A stretch of 64,000 nt of DNA from Desulfovibrio desulfuricans (GTDB lineage Bacteria; Desulfobacterota; Desulfovibrionia; Desulfovibrionales; Desulfovibrionaceae): positions 1,438,001 through 1,502,000 of the forward strand of contig NZ_CP036295.1 in the NCBI RefSeq assembly GCF_004801255.1, in the 5' to 3' direction. Below the pieces are notes generated by a model, which was not told the origin of the DNA, ran no database searches, and saw nothing but the letters and a program-made list of their open reading frames with translations. The position numbers and the translations under genes were made by a program. Below are positions 25,624-33,998 of the stretch, one piece after another; the first letter of the stretch is position 1; every line of letters starts with the position of its first letter.

Positions 25624-27404
25624 AGGTGTGAAAGCCGCTGCCGCAATGCTTCCGCATTGTCGGGTTTGAGTTCCATGGCCTTTTGATAGGCGGCGCGGGC
25701 TTCGTCCTTAAGACCGGCACGCGCGGCGATATCGCCATAATGCTCCCATATGGAGGCATCCGTATGCTCGTCCAGCGTAACGGCGCGGCGGATTTCCTTC
25801 AGAGCGTCGTCAATTTTTCCGGCCTTGAAATAGGCCCAGGCCAGAGAATCCACAATGTAGGACTGGTTGGGCGCAATTTCGTCCGCCCGGACAAGCAGCG
25901 TCAGGGCGCGGTCAAGATCGCGGTTTTCCTCGGCAAGGGTGTAGCCCACGTAGTTGAGGGCCTGATAGTTGTCGGGGTGTTTGGTTATGAGCTGCTCCAT
26001 GGTCTTGAGGGCGGCTTTTTTGTCGCCGGTCTCATCCTGCAGGGAGCCAAGCAAAAAAGATACATCGGCATTGTCGGGCCAGCGTTTTGCTGCGTCCAGG
26101 GCAACCTGCAGGGCCTGCGTCATCTGCTTTTGCCGCGCCAGCAGCCGCACTTCAACTTCCACCAGCTCGGAGGAGTCCGGGTTGGTGCTTATGGCCTTGC
26201 GTACAGCGGCGAGCGCCTCGGCGTCGCGCCCGGCCTCGGCCAGCAGCTGCGTGCGCAGCAGCTCGCCGCGTACAGCCGCCTTGCTGGACGGAGGTATTTT
26301 GTCCAGCCACGAAAAAGCCAGGTCAAGGTCGCGGCGCTGGTCGTAGGCCAGCTCGGCCAGCAGCAGATAAACGTCCAAAGGCGCGTCGCCCTGGGCCACA
26401 ATCTGTTTGAGCAGGCTCTCCGCCTGCAGAAAGTGGCGCGAATCCATAAACATGCTGGCGACAGTGAGCCTGAAGGGCGTGCTGTCCGGCCCCTGCTGCA
26501 TGTATTTGAGCGCCTTTTCAGGCTGGCCCATGCGCAACGAAATGTTGATCAGCCGCAGCAGCACGTCCTGTGAAGAAAAGTGGAGCTTGAGCAGTTTTTC
26601 GTAGATGGCGCGCGCAGCCTTGAGGTCGGGCTTTTGCTCGTACACAAAGGCCAGCTCTGCCATGGCTTCCACAAAATCGGGCATGTCCTTGATGGCGCGC
26701 TGCAGATAGCTCACGGCCTCGTTGGGCCTGTCCATGCCGATGAGCGCCCGTGCGTGGTAGTAATCCACCAGCGGGGTGCGCTGTTTGCCGGTAACGCTGT
26801 TGAGCAGCCCCTCCGCCTCGGGATATTGCTTGCTTTTGACCAGCAGCAGAGCCAGCTCCATGCGGGCATCCACAGAATCGGGATGCTTTTTAAGGTATTC
26901 GCGCATGAGCTTGACGCCCAGTTCGGGGGAGCCCTTTTCCATAAGGGCTTCGGCGTACAGCAGGTTGAGCGATATGTCGTCGGGCCAGACGCTGAGCGCC
27001 TGCTCCATGACCGTCGCCGCGTGGGGCGACTTGCGGCTCAGCAGCCACACGCCGCCCTCGAGCCAGATGTTGACGGGCATGTGCGCCTTGGCCAGCAGCG
27101 GAGACGCCGCTGCAAGCGCGTTGTCGTCCTCATTGTTCATGGCCTCGGCAAAGACCAGAAATGCGTAGGTGTTGAGCGCATTGGGCGACAGCTCGGCTTC
27201 AACCGGGCGCAACGAAACGCCCTTGAGGTCGTGTTGCTGCGCCTTGGCTGTGGCGGGAGGCGCGGTTGATTCTGCCGCAGGAGCATCCGTGTTTTGGGAC
27301 GCCTGGTGGCGTGCGCCCGAGCAGCCGCCGCACCCCAACAGAGAAAAAGACGTGGCGGCGGCAAGGGCCAGAGCGCACAACAGCGCAACGTGGTTACGTT
27401 TCAT
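25620..27404 (-). CDS. TPR-repeat lipoprotein
   Basis: The 594-residue protein has a lipoprotein signal (SLLGC, Cys about 25) followed by a low-complexity Ala/Thr/Pro linker and then TPR repeats from about 75 to the end (AEALMEKGSPELGVKLMREY, LNYVGYTLAEENRDLDRAL, DSLAWAYFKAGKIDDALKEI). It is probably anchored in the outer membrane as a protein-interaction scaffold. A TPR gene also precedes lolB in Pseudomonas, so a link to lipoprotein handling is plausible. It starts one base after the rpoH stop and overlaps the lolB-like gene. Confidence 0.88.
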   Translation of the reverse strand: MKRNHVALLCALALAAATSFSLLGCGGCSGARHQASQNTDAPAAESTAPPATAKAQQHDLKGVSLRPVEAELSPNALNTYAFLVFAEAMNNEDDNALAAASPLLAKAHMPVNIWLEGGVWLLSRKSPHAATVMEQALSVWPDDISLNLLYAEALMEKGSPELGVKLMREYLKKHPDSVDARMELALLLVKSKQYPEAEGLLNSVTGKQRTPLVDYYHARALIGMDRPNEAVSYLQRAIKDMPDFVEAMAELAFVYEQKPDLKAARAIYEKLLKLHFSSQDVLLRLINISLRMGQPEKALKYMQQGPDSTPFRLTVASMFMDSRHFLQAESLLKQIVAQGDAPLDVYLLLAELAYDQRRDLDLAFSWLDKIPPSSKAAVRGELLRTQLLAEAGRDAEALAAVRKAISTNPDSSELVEVEVRLLARQKQMTQALQVALDAAKRWPDNADVSFLLGSLQDETGDKKAALKTMEQLITKHPDNYQALNYVGYTLAEENRDLDRALTLLVRADEIAPNQSYIVDSLAWAYFKAGKIDDALKEIRRAVTLDEHTDASIWEHYGDIAARAGLKDEARAAYQKAMELKPDNAEALRQRLSHL

Positions 27405-27405
27405 A

Positions 27406-28668
27406 TCAGGATTGTATCCATGTGTCTGAAAAGTCCTTGATGTCCACAGCAAGATGCTGCCGGATTTTTTCCAGCAGTCTTGCCTCAAGCTGGCGGACGC
27501 GTTCCCGCGTGACGTTATACCGTTCGCCTATCTCGCGCAAGGTTACCGGCTCGTCCGTGAGCAGGCGGTTTTGCAGAATATACAGCTCTTTTTCGTTCAG
27601 TTTGGGCAGTATGGTCTTGAGGCGGCTGCGCACAAGACCGGCGATCTCGTTGCTGGCAAGCGTGTCTTCTATGCCGGGGCCGAGAGCGGGCAAAAAATCC
27701 ATGCGGGTGGCCCCGCCCGCATCCTCGCCCACGGGCACGTTGAGCGACATGTCGGTGGAGGCGAGGCGCTGGTCCATCTCGTTGATCTGGTCTTCGGTAA
27801 CGCCCAGCCGCTCGGAAAGCATGGCCGCATCAGGGTCAAAACCCTGTACCATGAGCTTTTGACGTTCGCGGTTGAGGTTGTAGAACAGCTTGCGCTGCAC
27901 CTGGGTGGTGCCGATCTTGACCATGCGCCAGTTGTCCATGATGAACTTGAGAATATAGGCCTTGATCCAGAACGAGGCGTAATACGAAAACTTGATGCCC
28001 TTGTCGGGATCAAACTTGTTTACCGCGCGCATGAGCCCCACGTTGCCCTCCTGCACAAGGTCGAGCACGTTCTGCATCCAGCGGCGCTGAAAGTCCATGG
28101 CGATGCGCACCACAAGGCGCAGATGCGACGACACCAGCCTGAAGGCGGCGTCGGGGTCGTTGTGGTCGCGCACGCGCAGGGCAAGCTCATGCTCCTCGTC
28201 GGGTTTGAGCAGGGGAAAGCGGCTCACTTCGCGCAGGTAGAGGTGCAGGCTGTCGCGCGGGCCAACGGCGGGCAGGCGGGGAGTGGAGGGCGCAGGCAGG
28301 TCGTTCTGGCTGTCCTCTTCAATCGCGAGCGGGTCAAACTCATGGTCGACGGGGTCAAGGTCAAGATCGACATCCGTGGCGGAATCGGCCAGCGCCTCGT
28401 CGTCCTGATCTTCCACCGGCGAATCGACGGTTGTTTCCGTTACGTCGGAGGCTTCGACATCAAGAATATTGCGGGACGCAGATTTTTTTTCACCAGACCG
28501 GGGTCGGGGAGCTGCAGCCGCGACGCGAGAGCTTCCCGTGCCCACGGCGGTACGTTTGTCCGCCTTGGGAGCATCCAGAATTTCCACCTCTGGCGCGGAA
28601 ATTTCAGACTTCGCCGGGGATTTGGCACGTCTCGTGCGTGGGGGAACTATCGGACTGTCTTTTTTCAT
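27406..28668 (-). CDS. rpoH: RpoH-type (sigma-32) RNA polymerase sigma factor with long N-terminal extension
   Basis: Residues about 141-420 form a sigma-70 family factor: region 2 ([42 protein letters not shown]), the RpoH box [10 protein letters not shown] at about 253-262, and a region 4 helix-turn-helix ([21 protein letters not shown], quoted in part). The RpoH box marks it as a heat-shock sigma factor. Residues 1-140 are an unusual extension, basic and Ala/Pro/Ser-rich at first and then strongly acidic. It heads a run including the TPR and LolB-like lipoproteins. Its 5' leader contains a short hairpin. Confidence 0.9.
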   Translation of the reverse strand: MKKDSPIVPPRTRRAKSPAKSEISAPEVEILDAPKADKRTAVGTGSSRVAAAAPRPRSGEKKSASRNILDVEASDVTETTVDSPVEDQDDEALADSATDVDLDLDPVDHEFDPLAIEEDSQNDLPAPSTPRLPAVGPRDSLHLYLREVSRFPLLKPDEEHELALRVRDHNDPDAAFRLVSSHLRLVVRIAMDFQRRWMQNVLDLVQEGNVGLMRAVNKFDPDKGIKFSYYASFWIKAYILKFIMDNWRMVKIGTTQVQRKLFYNLNRERQKLMVQGFDPDAAMLSERLGVTEDQINEMDQRLASTDMSLNVPVGEDAGGATRMDFLPALGPGIEDTLASNEIAGLVRSRLKTILPKLNEKELYILQNRLLTDEPVTLREIGERYNVTRERVRQLEARLLEKIRQHLAVDIKDFSDTWIQS

Positions 28669-28689
28669 GATATTTATGTCAGGTCATCG

Positions 28690-28744
28690 CAGCCTGTAAC
28701 TGGCTGCAATGTTTGATGCTATAGTTTTGATTTGTTCTTTTCAA
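28690..28744 (-). promoter_or_regulatory. Putative rpoH promoter and leader hairpin
   Basis: On the minus strand, TTGAAA (28739-28744) and TATAGC (28718-28723) lie 15 bases apart, followed by a 6-bp hairpin with a 7-nt loop at about 28690-28708, some 22 bases before the ATG. The spacing is short for sigma-70 and could suit a heat-shock sigma. No reporter evidence exists. Confidence 0.35.
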
Positions 28745-28966
28745 CGTTTTTCAGTAGTAAAAGGCCTGCCGGTTTCCACGGCGCGGCTGAATTTTTTGAC
28801 CCCGGCTGCGTGCTGCCCCGGTTTCGGCTTGCGCGTGCTGGCCTGCAAATATCTGCGCAGCCAGCGGCTGCAAACAACTGAAGCCCCACCATACAGGTAA
28901 TGCAGGCGGAAGGCAAAGGTGCTCTTTCGCTTGCGGCAGGTGTGCTGGGAACACTGCGAGACGACG

Positions 28967-31363
28967 ATGACATTCCGACAAGCCCTCGGCCTTGGCAGGC
29001 CTCTTTTGCTCGACGGCGCCATGGGAACCATGCTTCAGGCCTCGGGCATGCCCGCTGGCGCGACGCCCGAAGAATTCTGCATGGAAAACCCCGACACCCT
29101 GCGCGGTATCCATAAGGCATATCTGGACGCGGGCGTCGACCTGCTGACCTCGTGCACCTTTGGCGGCAACATCTACAAGCTGCCCAAGAGTCTGGATGTT
29201 TTTTCGTTTAACCGCCGTATGGTCGAAATTGCCCGGCAAGCCGCGTCGCAGGTGGGGCGGCCTGTCTTTGTGGCGGGCAATGTGGGCCCAACCGGCCATT
29301 TTGCCAAGCCTTTGGGGCCGGTGGAGCCGCGCGACCTTATCGCCGCCTTTGCCACGCAGATTCGTGGTCTTGTGGCCGGCGGGGCAGACCTCATCTTTAT
29401 TGAAACGCAGTTTGACCTGGCCGAGGCCAGAGCCGCCGTCGCCGCTGCAAGGCAGGAGTGCGACCTGCCGGTCATGGTCTCCATGACTTTTGAACAGGGC
29501 GTGAGCCTTACCGGGTCGAGCCCCGCAATTTTTGCCGAAACCATGCAGAACATGGGCGTGGATGTGGTGGGCACCAACTGCAGCCTTGGGCCGGACCAGA
29601 TGCAGCCCGTGGTGCAGGAGCTGCTGACCGCCTGTGAGTGCCCCGTGATGGCCGAGCCCAACGCGGGCCTGCCCGAGCTGCGCGACAATGTAACGGTGTT
29701 TCCTCTCGGGCCGGAAGACTTTGCGCAAAAGACCGCGCCGTTTGCCCACATGGGGGCGCGCGTGCTGGGCGGCTGCTGCGGCACGACCCCCGCGCATCTG
29801 GCCGCGCTGGCGCAAGCCCTGCGCGGTATGGAAAGCGTCGACCCGCCCAAGGTGACGCGCGCGGGCATCTGCCTGACCAACCGCTCGCAGATGGTGCGCA
29901 TTGCCGCAGGGCAGCCGCTGACCATTATTGGCGAGCGCATCAACCCCACCGGCAAAAAGGCCCTTACCCAGGAGCTGCAGGCCGGGCTGTTTGATGTGGC
30001 CATGCAGCTGGCCGACGCGCAGGTGGACGCAGGCGCCACTGTGCTGGACGTGAACGTGGGCGCGCCGCTGGTGGATGAAACCCAGCTGCTGCCAGAACTG
30101 CTGCAACGTCTTGTGGCGCGGCTGCCCATGCCGTTTTCCATTGATTCGTCCAATGCGGAGGCCATTGCCAACGCCCTGCCGTACTGCCCGGGTTCTTTTT
30201 TGGTCAATTCCATCAGCGGCGAGGCTGGGCGCATGGAGATGCTCGGCCCTTTGTGCCGCGATTTTGGCGCGCCCTTTATTTTGCTGCCCCTGCAGGGGGC
30301 GCATCTGCCGGAAAAGGCCGCCGATCGCATCCGCACGGTGGAAAGCCTGATCGAAAAAGCCGAAGCCATGGGTATCTCGCGGCGGCTGATGATGGTGGAT
30401 ATTCTGGCTCTGGCGGTCTCCTCCAGCGCCAACAGCGCGTTGCAGTGCCTTGAAATGACGCGCTGGTGCGCCGCCAACGGCCTGCCCACAACGCTTGGGC
30501 TTTCAAATCTTTCTTTTGGTCTGCCAGCCCGCGAGCTGCTCAACGCCACATTTTTGTCGCTGGCGGCGGGAGCGGGGCTTACCTCGTGCATTGCCAACCC
30601 TTCCGCGCAGCGTCTGCGCGAGGCGGCCGACGCGCTCAAGGTGCTGTGCAACCACGACGCGCACGCCTCGTCGTTTATCGCCTCCTACTCTGGCTGGAAG
30701 CCCGGCGAGGGCTCGGTGCAGGTGCGGCAGGGCGCTGGCGCGGCGGCAAAAACCCTTGCCGAGGCCGTGCTCAACGGCGACAAGGAAAACGTGCTGCCCC
30801 TGCTTGATGCCGAGCTTGCCAAAGGCTCGGACCCGTTTATCCTGGTGCAGGAAACGCTTATCCCCGCCATTACCGAGGTGGGCGCGCGCTATGAGCGGCG
30901 CGAATACTTTTTGCCCCAGCTCATCCGCGCGGCGGAAACCATGCAGACGGCCTTTGCCCACCTTAAACCACTGCTTGAAGCCAGTCGCGGGGCCGAGGTA
31001 CGCCCCGTGGTGGTGATGGCCACGGTGGAGGGCGATATTCACGACATCGGCAAAAATATTGTTTCGCTCTTGCTGGGCAACCACGGTTTTGACGTGGTGG
31101 ACGCGGGCAAGGACGTTCCGGCCGAGGCCATTGTTGCTTGCGCACTCAAGCATAACGCGCGTATCGTCGGCCTGTCGGCGTTGATGACGACCACCATGGT
31201 TCGTATGGAAGACACCATCAAAATCGTCAGGGAGCGCGGACTGCCCATCAAGGTTATGGTGGGCGGCGCGGCCGTTACCCAGGCTTTTGCCGACGCCATC
31301 GGCGCGGATGCATATTGCGCTGACGCCGTAGGTGCGGTAAAGGCCGCCAAGCAGTTTGTGTAG
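28967..31363 (+). CDS. metH: Cobalamin-dependent methionine synthase lacking the reactivation domain
   Basis: The enzyme transfers a methyl group from methyl-THF through cobalamin to homocysteine. The 798-residue protein has the homocysteine domain (about 1-300; LLLDGAMGTML, zinc cysteines in GTNCS and GGCCGTTP), the pterin domain (about 315-590; IIGERINPTGKKAL), the cap (about 600-680) and the B12 domain (to the end) with the ligand motif DIHDIGKNIV near 690. The C-terminal SAM-dependent reactivation domain of the E. coli enzyme is absent. The ATG at 28967 matches the family start. I saw no B12 riboswitch box in the 298-base gap before it. Confidence 0.95.
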   Translation: MTFRQALGLGRPLLLDGAMGTMLQASGMPAGATPEEFCMENPDTLRGIHKAYLDAGVDLLTSCTFGGNIYKLPKSLDVFSFNRRMVEIARQAASQVGRPVFVAGNVGPTGHFAKPLGPVEPRDLIAAFATQIRGLVAGGADLIFIETQFDLAEARAAVAAARQECDLPVMVSMTFEQGVSLTGSSPAIFAETMQNMGVDVVGTNCSLGPDQMQPVVQELLTACECPVMAEPNAGLPELRDNVTVFPLGPEDFAQKTAPFAHMGARVLGGCCGTTPAHLAALAQALRGMESVDPPKVTRAGICLTNRSQMVRIAAGQPLTIIGERINPTGKKALTQELQAGLFDVAMQLADAQVDAGATVLDVNVGAPLVDETQLLPELLQRLVARLPMPFSIDSSNAEAIANALPYCPGSFLVNSISGEAGRMEMLGPLCRDFGAPFILLPLQGAHLPEKAADRIRTVESLIEKAEAMGISRRLMMVDILALAVSSSANSALQCLEMTRWCAANGLPTTLGLSNLSFGLPARELLNATFLSLAAGAGLTSCIANPSAQRLREAADALKVLCNHDAHASSFIASYSGWKPGEGSVQVRQGAGAAAKTLAEAVLNGDKENVLPLLDAELAKGSDPFILVQETLIPAITEVGARYERREYFLPQLIRAAETMQTAFAHLKPLLEASRGAEVRPVVVMATVEGDIHDIGKNIVSLLLGNHGFDVVDAGKDVPAEAIVACALKHNARIVGLSALMTTTMVRMEDTIKIVRERGLPIKVMVGGAAVTQAFADAIGADAYCADAVGAVKAAKQFV

Positions 31364-31412
31364 CCGCGCCCTGCGTGGTCCGTGCTTCTACCCTTAAAAC
31401 TTCGGGTGAATT

Positions 31413-31877
31413 ATGAAGAAAGTCATCCTCGCCTTGTTGCTGTGCCTGGCTTTGCCGTGCTCTGCACTGGCGGCTTCGTCTGTTCCTACCCTCAATTTGG
31501 CCGGGCTTACCGACATGCTTGCCAAAAACAAGGGCAAGGTCGTCATGCTCAATTTTTTCGCCACATGGTGCCCTCCGTGCCGCGTTGAAATTCCCGAGCT
31601 TGTGAACGTGCGCAAAAAATATGCGGAGAAGGACGTCCTTATCGTGAGCCTTTCGCTTGACGAAGACGCCAAGGTTGTGCCCCCCTTTGTGGAAAAGATG
31701 AAGATGACCTACCCCGTCTTTATGGCCGACCGCGAGATCGCCAAGGCGTTCAAAATTTCGCAGATTCCGCACAATGCCTTTTACAGCAAGGACGGGCAGC
31801 TCATACTCTCCGAGCCTGGCATGGCCGATGCTGAAATGGTCGAAATGGTCTTTAAAAAGTTGCTGGAACAGAAATAA
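31413..31877 (+). CDS. Periplasmic TlpA/ResA-type thioredoxin
   Basis: The 154-residue protein has a signal peptide (about 1-20, ALA end) and a thioredoxin fold with active site WCPPC (Cys53, Cys56), VEIPELVNVRKKY and a cis-Pro region IPHNAFYS. It should act as a thiol reductant in the periplasm, possibly using electrons from a DsbD such as the one encoded at 36148. Its stop shares one base with the start of the next gene (TAATG). Confidence 0.9.
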   Translation: MKKVILALLLCLALPCSALAASSVPTLNLAGLTDMLAKNKGKVVMLNFFATWCPPCRVEIPELVNVRKKYAEKDVLIVSLSLDEDAKVVPPFVEKMKMTYPVFMADREIAKAFKISQIPHNAFYSKDGQLILSEPGMADAEMVEMVFKKLLEQK

Positions 31878-32386
31878 TGGAAAGTACCCTTGTGGTGCGC
31901 AAAGCCCACATGGACGACGTCAAGTCCATGCATGGGCTTTTGCTGCAATGCGCCCAAAAAGGGCTCTTGCTGCCCCGTGCCCTGATCCATCTGTACGGGC
32001 ATGTGCGCAATTTTATGGTTGCCGAGAACGCAGCGGGCGAGATTGTGGGCTGCTGCGCTCTGGCGCCGGTTTGGGAAGACCTTGCCGAAATATGCTCGCT
32101 TGTTGTACGCGACGACCTGCGCCGCATGGGCGCGGGCAGGGAGCTGGTAAACGCCTGTCTGGTGGAGTGCCGGGATCTGCACATCAAAAAAGTGTTTGCG
32201 CTTACATACCAGGAGGCTTTTTTTGCCCGCCTGGGGTTCAAGGTTGTGGACAAGAGCGTTTTGCCGCAAAAAATCTGGGCTGACTGCGTGCACTGCGCCA
32301 AGTACCCCAACTGCGATGAAACAGCTGTTTATTTTGAACTGGATTCCGCTGCACAGGAAGCAGGAGAAACACATGCCCAAGGCTAA
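31877..32386 (+). CDS. argA: Short N-acetylglutamate synthase (ArgA-type GNAT)
   Basis: The 169-residue protein is a GNAT acetyltransferase: RKAHMDDVKSMHGLL, GCCALAPVWEDLAEICSLVV and the acetyl-CoA loop RRMGAGRELV. The C-terminal QEAFFARLGFKVVDKSVLP and the cysteine segment DCVHCAKYPNCDE are hallmarks of short-form N-acetylglutamate synthases, which start arginine synthesis without a kinase-like domain. It overlaps the thioredoxin gene by one base and the hpt gene by 14, so translation is coupled. Confidence 0.82.
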   Translation: MESTLVVRKAHMDDVKSMHGLLLQCAQKGLLLPRALIHLYGHVRNFMVAENAAGEIVGCCALAPVWEDLAEICSLVVRDDLRRMGAGRELVNACLVECRDLHIKKVFALTYQEAFFARLGFKVVDKSVLPQKIWADCVHCAKYPNCDETAVYFELDSAAQEAGETHAQG

Positions 32387-32921
32387 AGAGATCAAGGTCA
32401 AAGAACTGAAACCGGTGTTTACGCCGGAACAGATAGCAGCCCGGATCCAGGATCTGGCCCGCGAGATTGACGCAGTCTACGGTGACGAACCGGTAGTGGC
32501 GGTATGCGTGCTCAAGGGCGGCTTTATGTTTTTTAGCGATTTGGTTCGGTCTTTGCATAACACGAAACTGGAGCTGGATTTTGTTCGCCTTTCCAGCTAC
32601 GGCAAGGGATCCTCAAGCTCCAAGCATGTTATTTTCAGCAAGGATGTAGAGATTGACATTTGCGGCAAGCATGTGCTGATTATTGAGGATATAGTGGACA
32701 GCGGGCACAGCATGCGCTTTTTGCTGGGCCAGTTTGCGGCCCGCAAGGCCCGCAGCCTGCGCCTGGCAGCTCTGGTCGACAAGGACGAGCGCCGTGAAGT
32801 TGACGTTACGGTCGATTTTGCGGGCTTCAAGTTGAACCAGGGGTTCATTGTGGGCTATGGCCTGGACTACGCCGAGCGTTACCGTATGCTGCCCGGCGTG
32901 TTTGAAGTGATTCCCGAGTAG
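32373..32921 (+). CDS. hpt: Hypoxanthine phosphoribosyltransferase
   Basis: The enzyme salvages hypoxanthine and guanine with PRPP. The 182-residue protein has VVAVCVLKGGFMFFSDLVR, the PRPP loop VLIIEDIVDSGHSM and the C-terminal GYGLDYAERYRMLPGV. The ATG at 32373 has AGGAG seven bases upstream; the frame is open further upstream but that part is a shadow of the acetyltransferase gene. Basic lysine-rich residues 1-15 are a modest N-terminal extension. Confidence 0.93.
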   Translation: MPKAKEIKVKELKPVFTPEQIAARIQDLAREIDAVYGDEPVVAVCVLKGGFMFFSDLVRSLHNTKLELDFVRLSSYGKGSSSSKHVIFSKDVEIDICGKHVLIIEDIVDSGHSMRFLLGQFAARKARSLRLAALVDKDERREVDVTVDFAGFKLNQGFIVGYGLDYAERYRMLPGVFEVIPE

Positions 32922-32963
32922 GCTTTTCCCGGCTCCGGCAGCCGGTAGGTTTGGAGTATTGGC

Positions 32964-33683
32964 ATGGAAATAAAATGTCCCAGTTGCGCTAGCCGCTTTA
33001 ATTTGCCGGATCAGCTTGCCAAGCCGGGCGTCAAGCTGCGGTGCTCGGTCTGCAAAACGGTTTTTGCCTACGAGCCAGAGGTCCCTCTGGCGGAGCAGGG
33101 CCCCCTGCCCGACATGCCCATAAAGAAAAAACTGCCGCTGGTTAAGCTGGCGCTGGTTTTTGTGCTTGTGCTGGCGTGCGCGGGCGGAGGCTGGTGGTAC
33201 TACACCACAAAGGGCGCTGCCAAGCAGCAGAGCGAGCAGGACATAGCCAAGCAGGTCGAACTGCTTACCATGCGCAATGTGCGGCAGTACTATGTAGATA
33301 ACGAAAAAGTGGGCAAGGTCTTTGTTATCGAGGGCAGGGTGGTCAACGAATTTCCGCAGCCAAAGGAACTCATAACCATCGAAGCCGCCATTTACGACAA
33401 GGATAAAAAAGCGCTGGCCGTTAAAAAACAGCTGGGCGGCGTGCAGCTTTCACTTTTTCAGCTTCAGGTGCTGAGTGAAAAGGAGATGGAATCCTTCCTC
33501 AACAACAAGGTAGAGATCCTTTCCAACAACACCAACGTGCCGCGCGGGGGCGAGGTGCCCTTTATGGTGCTTTTTTACTCCCCGCCCGAAGGTGTGGCTG
33601 AATTTGGCGTACGGATAATTGATGCCAGGGATGTGTCCGAACAGGCTGCGTCTGCGGCTGGCGGGTCCGAACAATCCAAGTAA
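32964..33683 (+). CDS. Zinc-ribbon membrane protein, DUF3426 type
   Basis: The 239-residue protein starts with an MJ0042-type zinc ribbon (CPSCASRFNLP...CSVCKTVF, cysteines at about 5, 8, 28 and 31), followed by a membrane segment (about 59-77) and a C-terminal domain (about 105-225) of the DUF3426 kind with VFVIEGRVVNEFP and GEVPFMVLFYSPP. The cytoplasmic ribbon and extracytoplasmic domain suggest a membrane-bound sensor or assembly protein; the function is unknown. It follows hpt after 42 nt. Confidence 0.8.
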   Translation: MEIKCPSCASRFNLPDQLAKPGVKLRCSVCKTVFAYEPEVPLAEQGPLPDMPIKKKLPLVKLALVFVLVLACAGGGWWYYTTKGAAKQQSEQDIAKQVELLTMRNVRQYYVDNEKVGKVFVIEGRVVNEFPQPKELITIEAAIYDKDKKALAVKKQLGGVQLSLFQLQVLSEKEMESFLNNKVEILSNNTNVPRGGEVPFMVLFYSPPEGVAEFGVRIIDARDVSEQAASAAGGSEQSK

Positions 33684-33689
33684 ACCAAG

Positions 33690-33736
33690 CGGCTCCCGGA
33701 TGCTGGCGCCTGTGCGCGCCCTGCATCGGGGAGCCG
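33690..33736 (+). terminator. Stem-loop after the DUF3426 gene
   Basis: Arms 33690-33703 and 33723-33736 pair over 14 bases with one mismatch and a 19-nt loop. No U tract follows, so termination may depend on Rho, or the hairpin may protect the 3' end. Confidence 0.5.
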
Positions 33737-33998
33737 TATTGCGTGCATTATCCAGATAACCGGCGGGGCAAGCCGGATCACCGCCGCGACAGCCATGGCG
33801 CGGGCGGAGTTTTGCGTCTGTTGATGGTCATGCCTGCTGCGACGCGGCTGGCGTGAAGATGGTTTTGTGGCGTTGGGGCAGCGACTGGTAGGGATACACC
33901 GCCCGTGACGCGCTAAGGATGGGGAGTAACCGGCCGCATACCGGGTATGGTGCAACAGGACCACTCTGGCGGGGGTAGTCGCAGCCAATTTTTTGCGA
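33737..33998. other. Leader region of the permease gene
   Basis: Together with the stem-loop this is a 315-base gap. It contains a 5-bp hairpin around 33937-33949 and a GGGGAGTAA segment at about 33921-33929. I could not assign it to a known riboswitch family, and no open frame carries a ribosome-binding site. Confidence 0.35.

Noticed and set aside
28669-28966. A cobalamin or SAM riboswitch before metH
   Set aside because: No B12 box or SAM-I core can be found in the leader.
33915-33998. A GGGGAGTAA segment resembling the start of the yybP-ykoY (Mn) riboswitch
   Set aside because: The second conserved loop and closing stem are missing and the gene is an amino-acid permease; an Infernal search would decide.
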